Origin: an uncultured Prevotellaceae bacterium
GTDB taxonomy: Bacteria; Bacteroidota; Bacteroidia; Bacteroidales; Bacteroidaceae
Assembly (NCBI GenBank): GCA_937900485.1
Contig: CALCEL010000033.1
Coordinates: forward strand, 1-46,410
Direction: 5' to 3'
Length of the DNA: 46,410 bases
Translations under genes and position numbers: made by a program
Part shown: one piece after another, positions 6,982-15,737 of the stretch
Numbering within the stretch: the first letter of the stretch is position 1
Layout: every line of letters begins with the position of its first letter
The notes under the pieces: model-generated
What the model saw: only the letters and a program-made list of their open reading frames with translations
Told to the model about the DNA's origin: nothing
Databases searched by the model: none

Positions 6982-7044
6982 TATGACCGATTGGCGGATG
7001 TGTCGTTGATGTCGGGGGTACTTCATAGCTGAAGATAAAAAATA

Positions 7045-8256
7045 ATGAATATGGCAGAAAAGAAAAAAGTAGTCGTTGCTTTCAGCGGCGGTTTGGATAC
7101 ATCTTACACTGTAATGTATCTTGCGAAGGAGAAGGGTTACGAAGTGTATGCGGCATGTGCTAACACAGGTGGTTTTTCAGCGGAGCAGTTGAAAACGAAT
7201 GAGGAGAACGCATATAAGTTGGGTGCGACTAAATATGTGACTCTCGACGTTACGCAGGAGTACTACGCTAAATCGCTTAAGTATATGGTGTACGGCAATG
7301 TGTTACGCAACAACTGCTATCCTATATCCGTCAGCTCTGAGCGTATCTTCCAGGCTCTGGCAATAGCACGTTACGCTAAGGAGATTGGCGCAAGCGCCAT
7401 CGCTCATGGCTCAACAGGAGCGGGTAACGACCAGATACGTTTTGACATGACTTTTCTCGTCATGGCTCCAGGAGTCGAGATAATCACACTCACTCGTGAT
7501 GGTAATCTCAGCCGTCAGGAGGAAATCGACTACCTCAACGCTAACGGTTTCTCCGCAGATTTCACAAAACTCAAATACTCTTACAATGTGGGTATTTGGG
7601 GAACATCAATATGTGGTGGCGAGATTCTTGACTCTAAGCAGGGACTGCCTGAGTCTGCGTATCTGAAGCACCCGACAAAGGAGGGTCCTGAGTATCTCAA
7701 ACTAGGCTTCGAGAAAGGTGAGTTGTGCTCAGTGAATGGAAAGAAATATGACGATAAGATCGCAGCCATACAGGCTGTAGAGGAAATCGGCGCCGCTTAT
7801 GGTATCGGCCGTGACTGCCATGTCGGTGATACTATCATAGGTATCAAGGGACGTGTGGGATTCGAGGCTGCTGCACCAATGCTCATCATAGGAGCTCACC
7901 GCTTCTTGGAGAAATATACTCTCTCAAAGTGGCAGCAGTACTGGAAAGACCAGGTGGCTAACTGGTACGGCATGTTCTTGCATGAGTCACAGTATCTGGA
8001 GCCGGTGATGGCAGATATAGAGGCTATGTTGACAAGCTCACAGCGTAATGTCACTGGTGAGGTAACTCTCGAACTCAGACCGCTCTGTTTCCAGACTGTC
8101 GGCGTAGACTCTCCTAATGACCTTGTCAAGAATAAGTTGGGTGAGTATGGTGAGACTGCTAAAGCATGGTCTTCTGAGGACGCCAAGGGATTCATCAAGG
8201 TGACAAGTACTGCCCTGCGCGCTTATTACCTCGCTCATCCAAACGAAGAGAGATAA
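7045..8256 (+). CDS. argG: Argininosuccinate synthase
   Basis: The enzyme joins citrulline and aspartate with ATP to form argininosuccinate. The 403-residue product starts with the ATP-binding motif AFSGGLDTSY (residues 13-22) and carries the conserved GSTGAGNDQIRF block (about 126-137) that binds citrulline and aspartate. Length is normal. Two in-frame ATGs lie at 7045 and 7051; either could be used. A 190-base structured leader with a possible arginine-rich leader peptide precedes it. It is followed by the small PspC gene and then argC and argD. Confidence 0.96.
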   Translation: MNMAEKKKVVVAFSGGLDTSYTVMYLAKEKGYEVYAACANTGGFSAEQLKTNEENAYKLGATKYVTLDVTQEYYAKSLKYMVYGNVLRNNCYPISVSSERIFQALAIARYAKEIGASAIAHGSTGAGNDQIRFDMTFLVMAPGVEIITLTRDGNLSRQEEIDYLNANGFSADFTKLKYSYNVGIWGTSICGGEILDSKQGLPESAYLKHPTKEGPEYLKLGFEKGELCSVNGKKYDDKIAAIQAVEEIGAAYGIGRDCHVGDTIIGIKGRVGFEAAAPMLIIGAHRFLEKYTLSKWQQYWKDQVANWYGMFLHESQYLEPVMADIEAMLTSSQRNVTGEVTLELRPLCFQTVGVDSPNDLVKNKLGEYGETAKAWSSEDAKGFIKVTSTALRAYYLAHPNEER

Positions 8257-8339
8257 GTGTTTGTGCTTAACGTCAACAGTTCTGCATTGCCGAAGATGAC
8301 GGGAAAAGTAATAATATGTGTCATGTAAATAAAGGTTTT

Positions 8340-8558
8340 ATGGAAAATAAGAAGTTCTATCTTTCTACGACTGACAAGAAGATTGGCGGTGTGTGCGGTG
8401 GATTAGCGGAGTATTTTGAGATTGATTCATTGATTGTCCGTGTTATCGTTTTCTGTGCTTGCTTTTTCGGAGGTCTTAGTGTCTTTTTCTACCTTCTCAT
8501 CTGGTTGTTAGCTTCAGAACGTCCTGGTACAAATATTGATAAGAGTAACAATGATTAA
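8340..8558 (+). CDS. PspC-domain small membrane protein
   Basis: The 72-residue protein is a single PspC domain: KKFYLSTTDKKIGGVCGGLAE at the start, EIDSLIVRVI, then a long hydrophobic segment (VFCACFFGGLSVFFYLLIWLL, about residues 41-61) and a short polar tail. PspC domains occur in phage-shock and envelope-stress proteins of the cytoplasmic membrane. The ATG at 8340 fits the family start better than the upstream in-frame ATG at 8316. Its last 8 bases overlap the start of argC, so the two are likely coupled in translation even though no link to arginine is known. Confidence 0.85.
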   Translation: MENKKFYLSTTDKKIGGVCGGLAEYFEIDSLIVRVIVFCACFFGGLSVFFYLLIWLLASERPGTNIDKSNND

Positions 8559-9567
8559 AGTTGGAATTTTAGGAGCTGCCGGCTACACTGGTGGTGAGCT
8601 TATACGCTTGTTGTTGAATCACCCTTTTGTGGAAATCGTGTTCGCTAATTCTGAGTCGAATGCAGGCAACAAGGTGTATGATGTACACGAGGGACTCATT
8701 GGTGAGACAGAGTTGGAGTTTACTGATGAGATGCCTTTCGATAAGGTCGATGTAGTGTTCTTCTGTTTCGGACACGGAAAGAGTGAGGCGTTCCTTAAGG
8801 AGCACTCCATACCAGACAGTGTGAAAATTATCGACCTGGCACAGGACTTCAGAATCAAGGGTGCTCACGACTATGTTTATGGTTTGCCTGAGATTCACCG
8901 TGATGCTATTGCCGGATGTCAGCATCTTGCCAATCCTGGATGTTTCGCCACATGTATACAGGTGGGACTGCTGCCGTTGGCTAAAGCAGGCCTCCTCACG
9001 AAAGACATATCCGTCAATGCTATAACAGGTAGCACGGGAGCTGGTCAGAAACCGGCTGCGACTACTCATTTTTCTTGGCGTTCAGATAATTTCTCTGTAT
9101 ATAAGCTTTTTAACCATCAGCATATACACGAGATATGCCAGACACTGAATGAGCTGCGTCCCGCTGACGCTCCAGCTGTCATAGACACACTCAATGAGGG
9201 ATATGACAAAGACGGAGTGACTGTTGACTTCATACCTTATCGCGGCGACTTTGCCAGAGGCATCTTCTGCACAGAGGTGGTCACCCTCGATAAGCCGATG
9301 TCTGCTGAGGCAGTACAAACACTTTATAAGGAGTTCTACGAGAAGGCGACTTTCACACATTATTCAGACAAGGCGTTAGACCTCAAGCAGGTGGTTAACA
9401 CCAATAAGGCGTTGGTTCATACGGATGTCTTCGGTAGAAAGGTCGTTGTCACGTCTGTTATTGACAACTTGCTCAAGGGAGCGGTGGGACAGGCAGTCCA
9501 GAATATGAATATCATGTTTGCTGTTGATGAGCGCTCCGGACTTGGTCTCAAAGCAAGCGCTTTCTGA
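8551..9567 (+). CDS. argC: N-acetyl(acyl)-gamma-glutamyl-phosphate reductase
   Basis: The enzyme reduces N-acyl-glutamyl phosphate to the semialdehyde with NADPH, the third step of arginine synthesis. The 338-residue product begins MIKVGILGAAGYTGGEL with the Rossmann GxxGYTG motif and has the catalytic cysteine in ANPGCFATC (about residues 132-140). HFSWRSDNFSVYKLFNHQH follows in the substrate domain. The start at 8551 lies 8 bases inside the PspC gene; an upstream TTG (8536) would add five residues without family support. argD follows after 60 bases. Confidence 0.95.
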   Translation: MIKVGILGAAGYTGGELIRLLLNHPFVEIVFANSESNAGNKVYDVHEGLIGETELEFTDEMPFDKVDVVFFCFGHGKSEAFLKEHSIPDSVKIIDLAQDFRIKGAHDYVYGLPEIHRDAIAGCQHLANPGCFATCIQVGLLPLAKAGLLTKDISVNAITGSTGAGQKPAATTHFSWRSDNFSVYKLFNHQHIHEICQTLNELRPADAPAVIDTLNEGYDKDGVTVDFIPYRGDFARGIFCTEVVTLDKPMSAEAVQTLYKEFYEKATFTHYSDKALDLKQVVNTNKALVHTDVFGRKVVVTSVIDNLLKGAVGQAVQNMNIMFAVDERSGLGLKASAF

Positions 9568-9627
9568 TAGAAAATGTTTAATGTAAGACAGGCATTGTTC
9601 TGCTTACAGTAAAATTATTAATGCTAT

Positions 9628-10755
9628 ATGAATCTTTTTGATGTATATCCATTGTTCGACATAACCATAGATCATGGTAAGGGATGCCATGTGTGGGATG
9701 AGAACGGACAAGAATATCTTGACCTCTACGGTGGTCATGCCGTGATAAGTGTTGGACATTGTCATCCTCACTATGTGGAGTCAATGACCAAGCAGTTGAA
9801 CAAGTTAGGATTTTACTCTAACTCTGTACAGAACCCGTTACAGAAAGAGTTTGCTAGTCGTCTCGGAAAGGCGTGTGGTTACGACGACTATCAGCTTTTC
9901 CTCATCAACTCAGGTGCTGAGGCTAATGAGAATGCGTTAAAACTGGCTTCGTTCTACAATGGACGTACTCGTGTGCTCTCCCTTGAGAAAGCCTTTCATG
10001 GTCGTACGTCTTTAGCTGTTGAGGCTACTAACAACCCGAAGATTATCGCTCCGATCAATAATAATGGTCATGTCACTTATCTGCCGATAAATGATATAGA
10101 CGCATGGGAGGCGGAGCTTAGCAAGGGTGACGTGTGTGCCGTGATACTGGAATGTATCCAGGGTGTTGGGGGGATACGTATGGTGACAGGTGACTTCATG
10201 TTAGGCTTGAGACGTCTTTGCAATCAGTACAATACTGTTCTCATCTGCGATGAGATACAGTGCGGATACGGACGTTCCGGAAAGTTCTTCGCTCACCAAT
10301 ATTTCAATGTCAAGCCAGACCTCATCACCGTGGCAAAGGGAATATCCAACGGTTTCCCTATGTCCGGACTCCTGATCAGTCCTAAGTTCAAACCAGTCTA
10401 TGGTCAGCTCGGAACAACGTTCGGAGGAAACCATCTCGCTTGTGCGGGAGCCTTGGCTGTTCTTGACATCATCGAGAAGGAGAACCTTGTTGAGAATGCC
10501 GCTAATGTGGGTGAGTATTTCATCATGCGTCTTAAGGAAGAGAAACTGCCTCACGTGACTGAGGTGCGAGGCAAAGGACTCATGATCGGTATTGAGCTTG
10601 ACGTGCCATATAAGGAGATACGTACTCGCCTTGTCAAGGAGCAGCACTGTTTCACTGGCTGCGCTGGTACTAACGTGTTGCGTCTTCTTCCTCCTCTGTG
10701 TCTCACAAAGGCTGACGTCGATGACTTCATCGAGAGATTCAAGGCTGTATTATAA
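9628..10755 (+). CDS. argD: Acetylornithine/succinylornithine aminotransferase
   Basis: This class III PLP enzyme converts N-acyl-glutamate semialdehyde to N-acyl-ornithine using glutamate. The 375-residue product shows NSGAEANENALKLA (phosphate-binding region, about 94-107), LEKAFHGRT, and LICDEIQCGYGRSGKFFAHQ. The PLP lysine is in TVAKGISNGFPMSG (about residues 235-248), and GTTFGGNHLACA follows. Length is normal. It is the last gene of the arginine run and is followed by a hairpin at 10792-10825. In Bacteroidetes the acyl group may be succinyl; the sequence alone does not decide this. Confidence 0.94.
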   Translation: MNLFDVYPLFDITIDHGKGCHVWDENGQEYLDLYGGHAVISVGHCHPHYVESMTKQLNKLGFYSNSVQNPLQKEFASRLGKACGYDDYQLFLINSGAEANENALKLASFYNGRTRVLSLEKAFHGRTSLAVEATNNPKIIAPINNNGHVTYLPINDIDAWEAELSKGDVCAVILECIQGVGGIRMVTGDFMLGLRRLCNQYNTVLICDEIQCGYGRSGKFFAHQYFNVKPDLITVAKGISNGFPMSGLLISPKFKPVYGQLGTTFGGNHLACAGALAVLDIIEKENLVENAANVGEYFIMRLKEEKLPHVTEVRGKGLMIGIELDVPYKEIRTRLVKEQHCFTGCAGTNVLRLLPPLCLTKADVDDFIERFKAVL

Positions 10756-10791
10756 TAGCATAGCTTTTATTTGAACATATTTATCGATATT

Positions 10792-10830
10792 CATGCCGGA
10801 ACGGAACATCTTTCCTTCCGGCATGTATCT
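10792..10830 (+). terminator. Hairpin after argD
   Basis: CATGCCGGAA (10792-10801) pairs exactly with TTCCGGCATG (10816-10825), followed by the T-rich TATCTTTATG. It is the likely end of the arginine transcript. Confidence 0.75.
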
Positions 10831-11104
10831 TTATGTGTCGTCTCCTTTACGTTATTACCTTTCTGTCTTATGCGAGTAAAGTCCCTGAGACTATTTTTCA
10901 CCTTATTATATAATAGGTGTGATATGACACCATGAAAAATAAGTGCTAACGTCTTACTTTCAAGAAAAGAGAACGTTATGTCATCACACGTGCTGAGAGA
11001 ATCTTAAAATGGTGTAATAAGCAGAAAATCACCTTGACGAATAAATGTTGAGATTAATAATTGTCAATAAAACACCCTTTTTTCTGTTTTTTATGCGGGA
11101 ATAG
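10831..11104. other. Gene-free stretch with nested inverted repeats
   Basis: I see no credible gene here. TATTTTTCA (10892-10900) pairs with TGAAAAATA (10933-10941) and encloses GGTGT/ACACC (10916-10920, 10927-10931). Next to it, TAACGT (10947-10952) pairs with ACGTTA (10973-10978). The region could fold as RNA, but I find no complete promoter and terminator pair around it. Confidence 0.3.
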
Positions 11105-11136
11105 TTGTCCGCAATGATAAATAGTGCTTAACTTTG
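11105..11136 (+). promoter_or_regulatory. Promoter of the DUF2807-like gene
   Basis: TTG at 11105-11107 is followed after 21 bases by TAACTTTG at 11129-11136. The leader to the ATG at 11235 would be about 90 bases. Confidence 0.65.
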
Positions 11137-11234
11137 CAGCGTACAAAGAGATAAGGGTGTTAAACACCAGTTATTAGAAAAGATTGTTTAGTTTTGGGGA
11201 AACTTGATTCCCGTAGGTAAAAAGATTTTAGGTT

Positions 11235-11648
11235 ATGAAAAAGAGTTTCGTTTTTGCGTTCGCAATGGTAATGGCCGTTGCAGCAAGTGCTAACACAGTT
11301 ACAAAGAAAGCTAAGAGTCCAAAGGTTACTACTTATACAGCTACAGAGGCTGTGTATGACGTAAACGGTAACGCTAACGTTGTTGAGGTTAACGAGTTCG
11401 ATGTTGCTCAGATTGACGTTCCTGCACGTGTACGTGTCGTTAAGGGTGACACCTATGGTGTGAACCTCGTGGCTCTTGACAAGAAAGCAGAGAAGAGTGT
11501 ACGTTACAATGTCAAGAACGGTGTTATCCGTTTCTATTCTAACGCTGCCGAGGAGCTCGAGAATGGTACAGTGGTTATCAACCTCGTTGTTCCATCTACT
11601 CCAGAGATCAGAACTGCTGGTTCTCTCAGCAAGTACAGCGTACGTTAA
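11235..11648 (+). CDS. Small secreted DUF2807-like protein
   Basis: The 137-residue product has a clear signal peptide (MKKSFVFAFAMVMAVAASAN, cleavage near residue 19). The mature part is beta-rich, with FDVAQIDVPARVRVVKGDTYGV, then YNVKNGVIRFYSN and TVVINLVVPSTPEIRTAGS. This alternation resembles the Bacteroidetes DUF2807 'head GIN' family of putative cell-surface adhesins. Those proteins are usually over 200 residues, so this one is about half length and ends soon after the first GS turn. A perfect hairpin terminator follows directly, so it looks like a naturally short form and not a sequencing break. It has its own promoter and faces the CotH gene. Function unknown. Confidence 0.6.
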   Translation: MKKSFVFAFAMVMAVAASANTVTKKAKSPKVTTYTATEAVYDVNGNANVVEVNEFDVAQIDVPARVRVVKGDTYGVNLVALDKKAEKSVRYNVKNGVIRFYSNAAEELENGTVVINLVVPSTPEIRTAGSLSKYSVR

Positions 11649-11670
11649 TTGTGATGATGTATGATATGAA

Positions 11671-11699
11671 AATAGGGCGTGTCTCAGACACGCCCTATT
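11671..11699. terminator. Bidirectional terminator between convergent genes
   Basis: AATAGGGCGTGTCT (11671-11684) is the exact reverse complement of 11686-11699, with a single base between them. It lies between the stops of the DUF2807-like gene (+) and the CotH gene (-). Confidence 0.85.
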
Positions 11700-11718
11700 C
11701 TGTTATTATACAATATCG

Positions 11719-14700
11719 TCATTTCAGTACGAACTTGACTGTTGACATGTTTCCGTTGTCGTCGGTGACCTTCATGACATACATGCCGTGTGGCAAACCA
11801 TTCAGGTTTATGGTCTCGAAGTCACTGTTGAATGTGTCCTCCATGATGAGAGCGCCGGATGTGGTATATATGGTGACAGTGTTGATGTTACCATCGTTAC
11901 TCTTTATGTTAACCCTGTTGTCGCCGACGAACACGATGTTCAGGCCATTCTCGTCAGCTTCTGTGATCTGTTCCACACCTGTCACCACCTCATAGCGTGC
12001 CTGACTCAAGACGTATGCGTCGCAAATGTTAGCGGAGCCGGGAGTTGGTCTTGACATGATAGCGCTGTGCTTATATCCGTCAGGGAATCTTCCGAACGAC
12101 TCAGTGCCCTCATGACCCACATACCGTAATGTGTCAGAGAAAACTATCTCGCTGTCATTAACTCTTGACAACATTACAACGCCACTGTCGGCGTCAAGTT
12201 TGAAGCTTGCGTGTATTGCGGTAGACTTATTGTCTTTCTTGTCACACCAGATAACCTTGTAGCCATGAGCAGGTATGATGGTGTTTATGTATGGATCATC
12301 TTCAGGTATCTGGTATTTCTCCGGCTTGTTGATATTGTCCGTGAGATACATACCTCGGATGTCTACGTCTTGATCTGTAGTGTTGTACAGTTCCAGCCAG
12401 TCTGACTTCTTGAAGTAGTCGCTGACGAAGACGTCGTTGGCTGCGCTGACCTCATTGATCACCACAACAGTGGTGTCCACGTTATTAGCTATCATCTCCT
12501 CCTCAGTCATCTTCTCCCATCTCGCATGCAGATAATTAGTGTTGGATGTCAGCTCAATCTCAGGTTCGGTGTTGATGATAGGTGAGCCGTCGAACTTGAA
12601 CTTAGACCATCCCAAGAATTTATATCCTGCTGGAGCTACCGCTTTGATGGTGGCAGGCAAGTAGAGCTTACCCAGGAACGAACCGGTAGGAACCTTGATG
12701 TCGTTTATGAACAGCTCACCTTCTGCTATGTTAGAAGAGAAATTCGCTGAGTTGATACTTGACGTTGACTTCAGGTTCATTGGCTTGTATGCGGCGAGGC
12801 ATGTTGCCATGCTCTTCTGGTAGTCTGTGGTGAAGGCGTTGATGACGCTGTTGGCGCTTGATGACGAGCTGTTGTTGGTCAGTTTCATGCCTGTGTTCAT
12901 GTAGTCACGCATCGTCTTGACAATCTCAGACACGTTGGCGTTGGCGAACACTGAGCCGCCGTTGATGCAGAACACGTCGATGAACTGTTTTCTGAACTGC
13001 TCGTTCTTGAGCATGTTCAGGAAGATTGTGACGAACTTTATCTCCTCAGTCTTTTTATCTCCCGTCTTCCATGGTGTCTGGTCGGTGCCGTACAGATAGT
13101 CGAACGTGTAATTCTGCTTGCCCGCGAAAGTTATCAGAGGGTTGCTGATACTTCCGCTGTTAAACTGCTCTGTGTCGAAGAGCACGAAGTGGAATTTACC
13201 GTCGTTTCTAGACCTGAATCCCTTCACGTTGTTTTGTGGCCAGTCCCAGTTCTTGATATACATCTCCACAGCGACATAATTGATATACTCGTCGATATCC
13301 ACCATCTCGCATATCTTCTCGTATGTCTCTGGGTCGTCAGCGTTCTCGGAGAGTGTGTACCATTCGAGATATTTGTCTATCGTTCCTGCCTTTTGTACAT
13401 AACCTGAGTCGGGAGACATCTCAAACTGGTCTATAGAGTCAGTGTCATATCCGTAGTTAGAGTATGCGTAGTGTTTATTGTTAGGCTCACGCATGTTCAT
13501 CACTCCGTTGTACTCACCATTGATGAACACATGTACCGGCTGCCAAGCTTGAGTGTGAACGTTGATTCCAGATTGTCTGACCACCTCCTGGATGGCGGCG
13601 TCCTTGATACGTCCCTCATTGTCGTTACCTCCGTTTCGGATCTGTAAGGTCTTATGTTTCTGGTAAGGCTTGCTGCTGAAGAACTGATAGTCCATGGAGT
13701 TTAGTCCGTTGTAGTACTTCGCTGCCTTGAGCTTGAAAGAGTGAGGTTGGTATGAGCGGCTCCATCCTCCGCATGAAGAGATGTCTACCTCTTGGTTGAA
13801 CACGTACTCGCCCTTGTCTGTTATGTACTCAAAGTTCGCTGGACGTTCCCAGTCTGCGTTCCAGTTGCAGTTGTAGCTTTTTCCGTTACCAGGTCTTCCG
13901 TTGCCGTATCCTCTTCCCACGAATATTCCGTATTCTTCTCCGAACAGATTCTCCCTGTCAGACGTTACCGCCATGATTGGGAAGACATAGTTTTTGTCTT
14001 TATATATATACGTACGTGTCAGCACCTCACTTGACAGACATCCTTTTTTATGTGCCATGAGTCTGATTACTGCCGACTTGCCTGAGAATGTCATTGTCGT
14101 GTCAGCGCTTATGATATTGGCTGAGTTGTACTTAGGTGTTGAGCCGTCTAGCGTGTAAGTCAGGAACGTTCCCTCCGGCACTCTGATGTGTATCGTCGTG
14201 TCGTTTGTGAAAGTGCCTCCGTCCTCATCCACTGTCGGTGTCTCCACTTGCTCATTAGTGTACCAAGCGGCGGTGCTGTTGCTTTTGTTGAGAGTGTGGG
14301 TAGGTGTCCAGCTCCATGTGTCGCCTCCGTCCATTGTCCTTGCGTATGAGGCGCGACCTATTGACTGAGGGTAGTCTTGTTTTGTTACCACCTTCACACC
14401 ATCTGTGATATACAGTGTTCCTCCGTTATATTTCAGCTTCATGTCAATCTGAGAAGGAGAGAAGATGTCGTCATGATGGTCGAACCAGATGAGTGCATGA
14501 CCTTTGGCCGGTATGAACAGACTGCTTTGCTTCATCGCACACTTTGTCAGATTCGTCGTGTCGTCTGTCACATACAGTCTGTCCAGACCTACGATGTCAT
14601 TAGACGGGTTGTACAGTTCGACACATGAGCCGTAGTTCCATGACGGATCTATCTCTGTGTCAATGTTTGCGAGAAGCATCTCGTTGATAATCAGATTGAC

Positions 14701-15642
14701 ATCGTTAGGTGTGGTCGGGCTTACCACGGTAACGTGGCATGTCTGCGTGACCTTACCCTCAGGAATGGCGACCGCCGTTATTGTCGCTTCGCCCAGTGCT
14801 ACAGCCTTCATCACACCATCGTTGCTTATGGTGACTACCGACTCGTTGTCTGACATCCATTTGATATTTTTGAATGTGGCGTCTTTCGGTAAGAAGTTCT
14901 GAGCGTGTATTGTCTTATACTGTGTCGGTACGAGAGTTGTCTCCGTGTCAGAAAGCTCGAAGGAAGTGACGTGTTTGATGTCACCGCTGTATTCCAGTTT
15001 GAATCCCTCGCCGATAGCCATGAGTTCGTTCGACATCGTCAGTCCTTTGTATACTGACAAGCTGGCGTCGCAGACCTTGCTGATGTCAAAGTTTATTGTT
15101 GTGACGTAATAGCCGGCATTGAACCAGTTGGCGATTGCCTCGTAGCTCTTCGGCACGTACAGGTTACCGTTGACGATGTCTGTCGTTCCCTCCAGCGGTA
15201 TCTCAAGGGCTGCTGAGGACAGGCATGGAATTTTCTTGGTGACGTCATTGCTGACACTGTTGTCTCCTGAGTCATCTGTGTAAATGCTTATTTGAGGTAA
15301 GTAATACTCATAGTCGGAGAGTGACGTGGCACCAATGTACACACTATAGTCTTCGGCGGCTGTGCCGTGTCTGTAGAAAGACTGTAAGGACAGTCTGTAT
15401 TTGCCGGGAACAAGATCGCTGATGTCTTGCCACATGTAGAAACTCTTGCCAGACAGATTAATGAAGTTGTAATCGTTTCTCGGAGGATTAGGTAGGTCGC
15501 CCCAGGTCGCCCAGCTACTATATCCTTTGTCCATGTTGGGGTTGTTGATGTAACACTCGGTCACATCAGTCCAGGTTTGTGCCTGAATGGTGAATGCGTG
15601 TAATGCGACTGCGGCTGCCGCCAATAACTTAAGTTTTTCCAT
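11719..15642 (-). CDS. Large secreted CotH-kinase / lamin-tail-domain protein with type IX sorting tail
   Basis: This 1307-residue multidomain surface protein begins with a signal peptide (residues 1-22, ending IQAQ). It then has a beta-sandwich N-terminal part (to about 220), an Ig-like BIG2 domain (about 225-308), and a lamin-tail domain starting NLIINEMLL near 314. A chitobiase-type domain with YTLDGSTPKYNS (about 490-550) comes next, then a CotH protein-kinase-like domain (about 550-930) with NWDWPQNNVK near 797 and FDTEQF at 822-827. A Listeria-Bacteroides-type repeat with GYKFLGWSK, a second lamin-tail domain (VVVINEVSAAND near 1058) and a C-terminal sorting domain (about 1255-1307, IYTTSG through FVLK) complete it. 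The tail indicates export through the type IX system and surface anchoring. CotH domains phosphorylate spore-coat proteins in Bacillus; the substrate here is unknown. It lies downstream of a glycosyltransferase on the same strand. Confidence 0.88.
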   Translation of the reverse strand: MEKLKLLAAAAVALHAFTIQAQTWTDVTECYINNPNMDKGYSSWATWGDLPNPPRNDYNFINLSGKSFYMWQDISDLVPGKYRLSLQSFYRHGTAAEDYSVYIGATSLSDYEYYLPQISIYTDDSGDNSVSNDVTKKIPCLSSAALEIPLEGTTDIVNGNLYVPKSYEAIANWFNAGYYVTTINFDISKVCDASLSVYKGLTMSNELMAIGEGFKLEYSGDIKHVTSFELSDTETTLVPTQYKTIHAQNFLPKDATFKNIKWMSDNESVVTISNDGVMKAVALGEATITAVAIPEGKVTQTCHVTVVSPTTPNDVNLIINEMLLANIDTEIDPSWNYGSCVELYNPSNDIVGLDRLYVTDDTTNLTKCAMKQSSLFIPAKGHALIWFDHHDDIFSPSQIDMKLKYNGGTLYITDGVKVVTKQDYPQSIGRASYARTMDGGDTWSWTPTHTLNKSNSTAAWYTNEQVETPTVDEDGGTFTNDTTIHIRVPEGTFLTYTLDGSTPKYNSANIISADTTMTFSGKSAVIRLMAHKKGCLSSEVLTRTYIYKDKNYVFPIMAVTSDRENLFGEEYGIFVGRGYGNGRPGNGKSYNCNWNADWERPANFEYITDKGEYVFNQEVDISSCGGWSRSYQPHSFKLKAAKYYNGLNSMDYQFFSSKPYQKHKTLQIRNGGNDNEGRIKDAAIQEVVRQSGINVHTQAWQPVHVFINGEYNGVMNMREPNNKHYAYSNYGYDTDSIDQFEMSPDSGYVQKAGTIDKYLEWYTLSENADDPETYEKICEMVDIDEYINYVAVEMYIKNWDWPQNNVKGFRSRNDGKFHFVLFDTEQFNSGSISNPLITFAGKQNYTFDYLYGTDQTPWKTGDKKTEEIKFVTIFLNMLKNEQFRKQFIDVFCINGGSVFANANVSEIVKTMRDYMNTGMKLTNNSSSSSANSVINAFTTDYQKSMATCLAAYKPMNLKSTSSINSANFSSNIAEGELFINDIKVPTGSFLGKLYLPATIKAVAPAGYKFLGWSKFKFDGSPIINTEPEIELTSNTNYLHARWEKMTEEEMIANNVDTTVVVINEVSAANDVFVSDYFKKSDWLELYNTTDQDVDIRGMYLTDNINKPEKYQIPEDDPYINTIIPAHGYKVIWCDKKDNKSTAIHASFKLDADSGVVMLSRVNDSEIVFSDTLRYVGHEGTESFGRFPDGYKHSAIMSRPTPGSANICDAYVLSQARYEVVTGVEQITEADENGLNIVFVGDNRVNIKSNDGNINTVTIYTTSGALIMEDTFNSDFETINLNGLPHGMYVMKVTDDNGNMSTVKFVLK

Positions 15643-15737
15643 TACTAAGTGTAAATTTTCACGTTAAATCTATGGTTAGTTACTATCTTTCTCAGTATTA
15701 TTCGTTTTCTCGTGTCAGGTTGTCAGAACTGTAGTGT

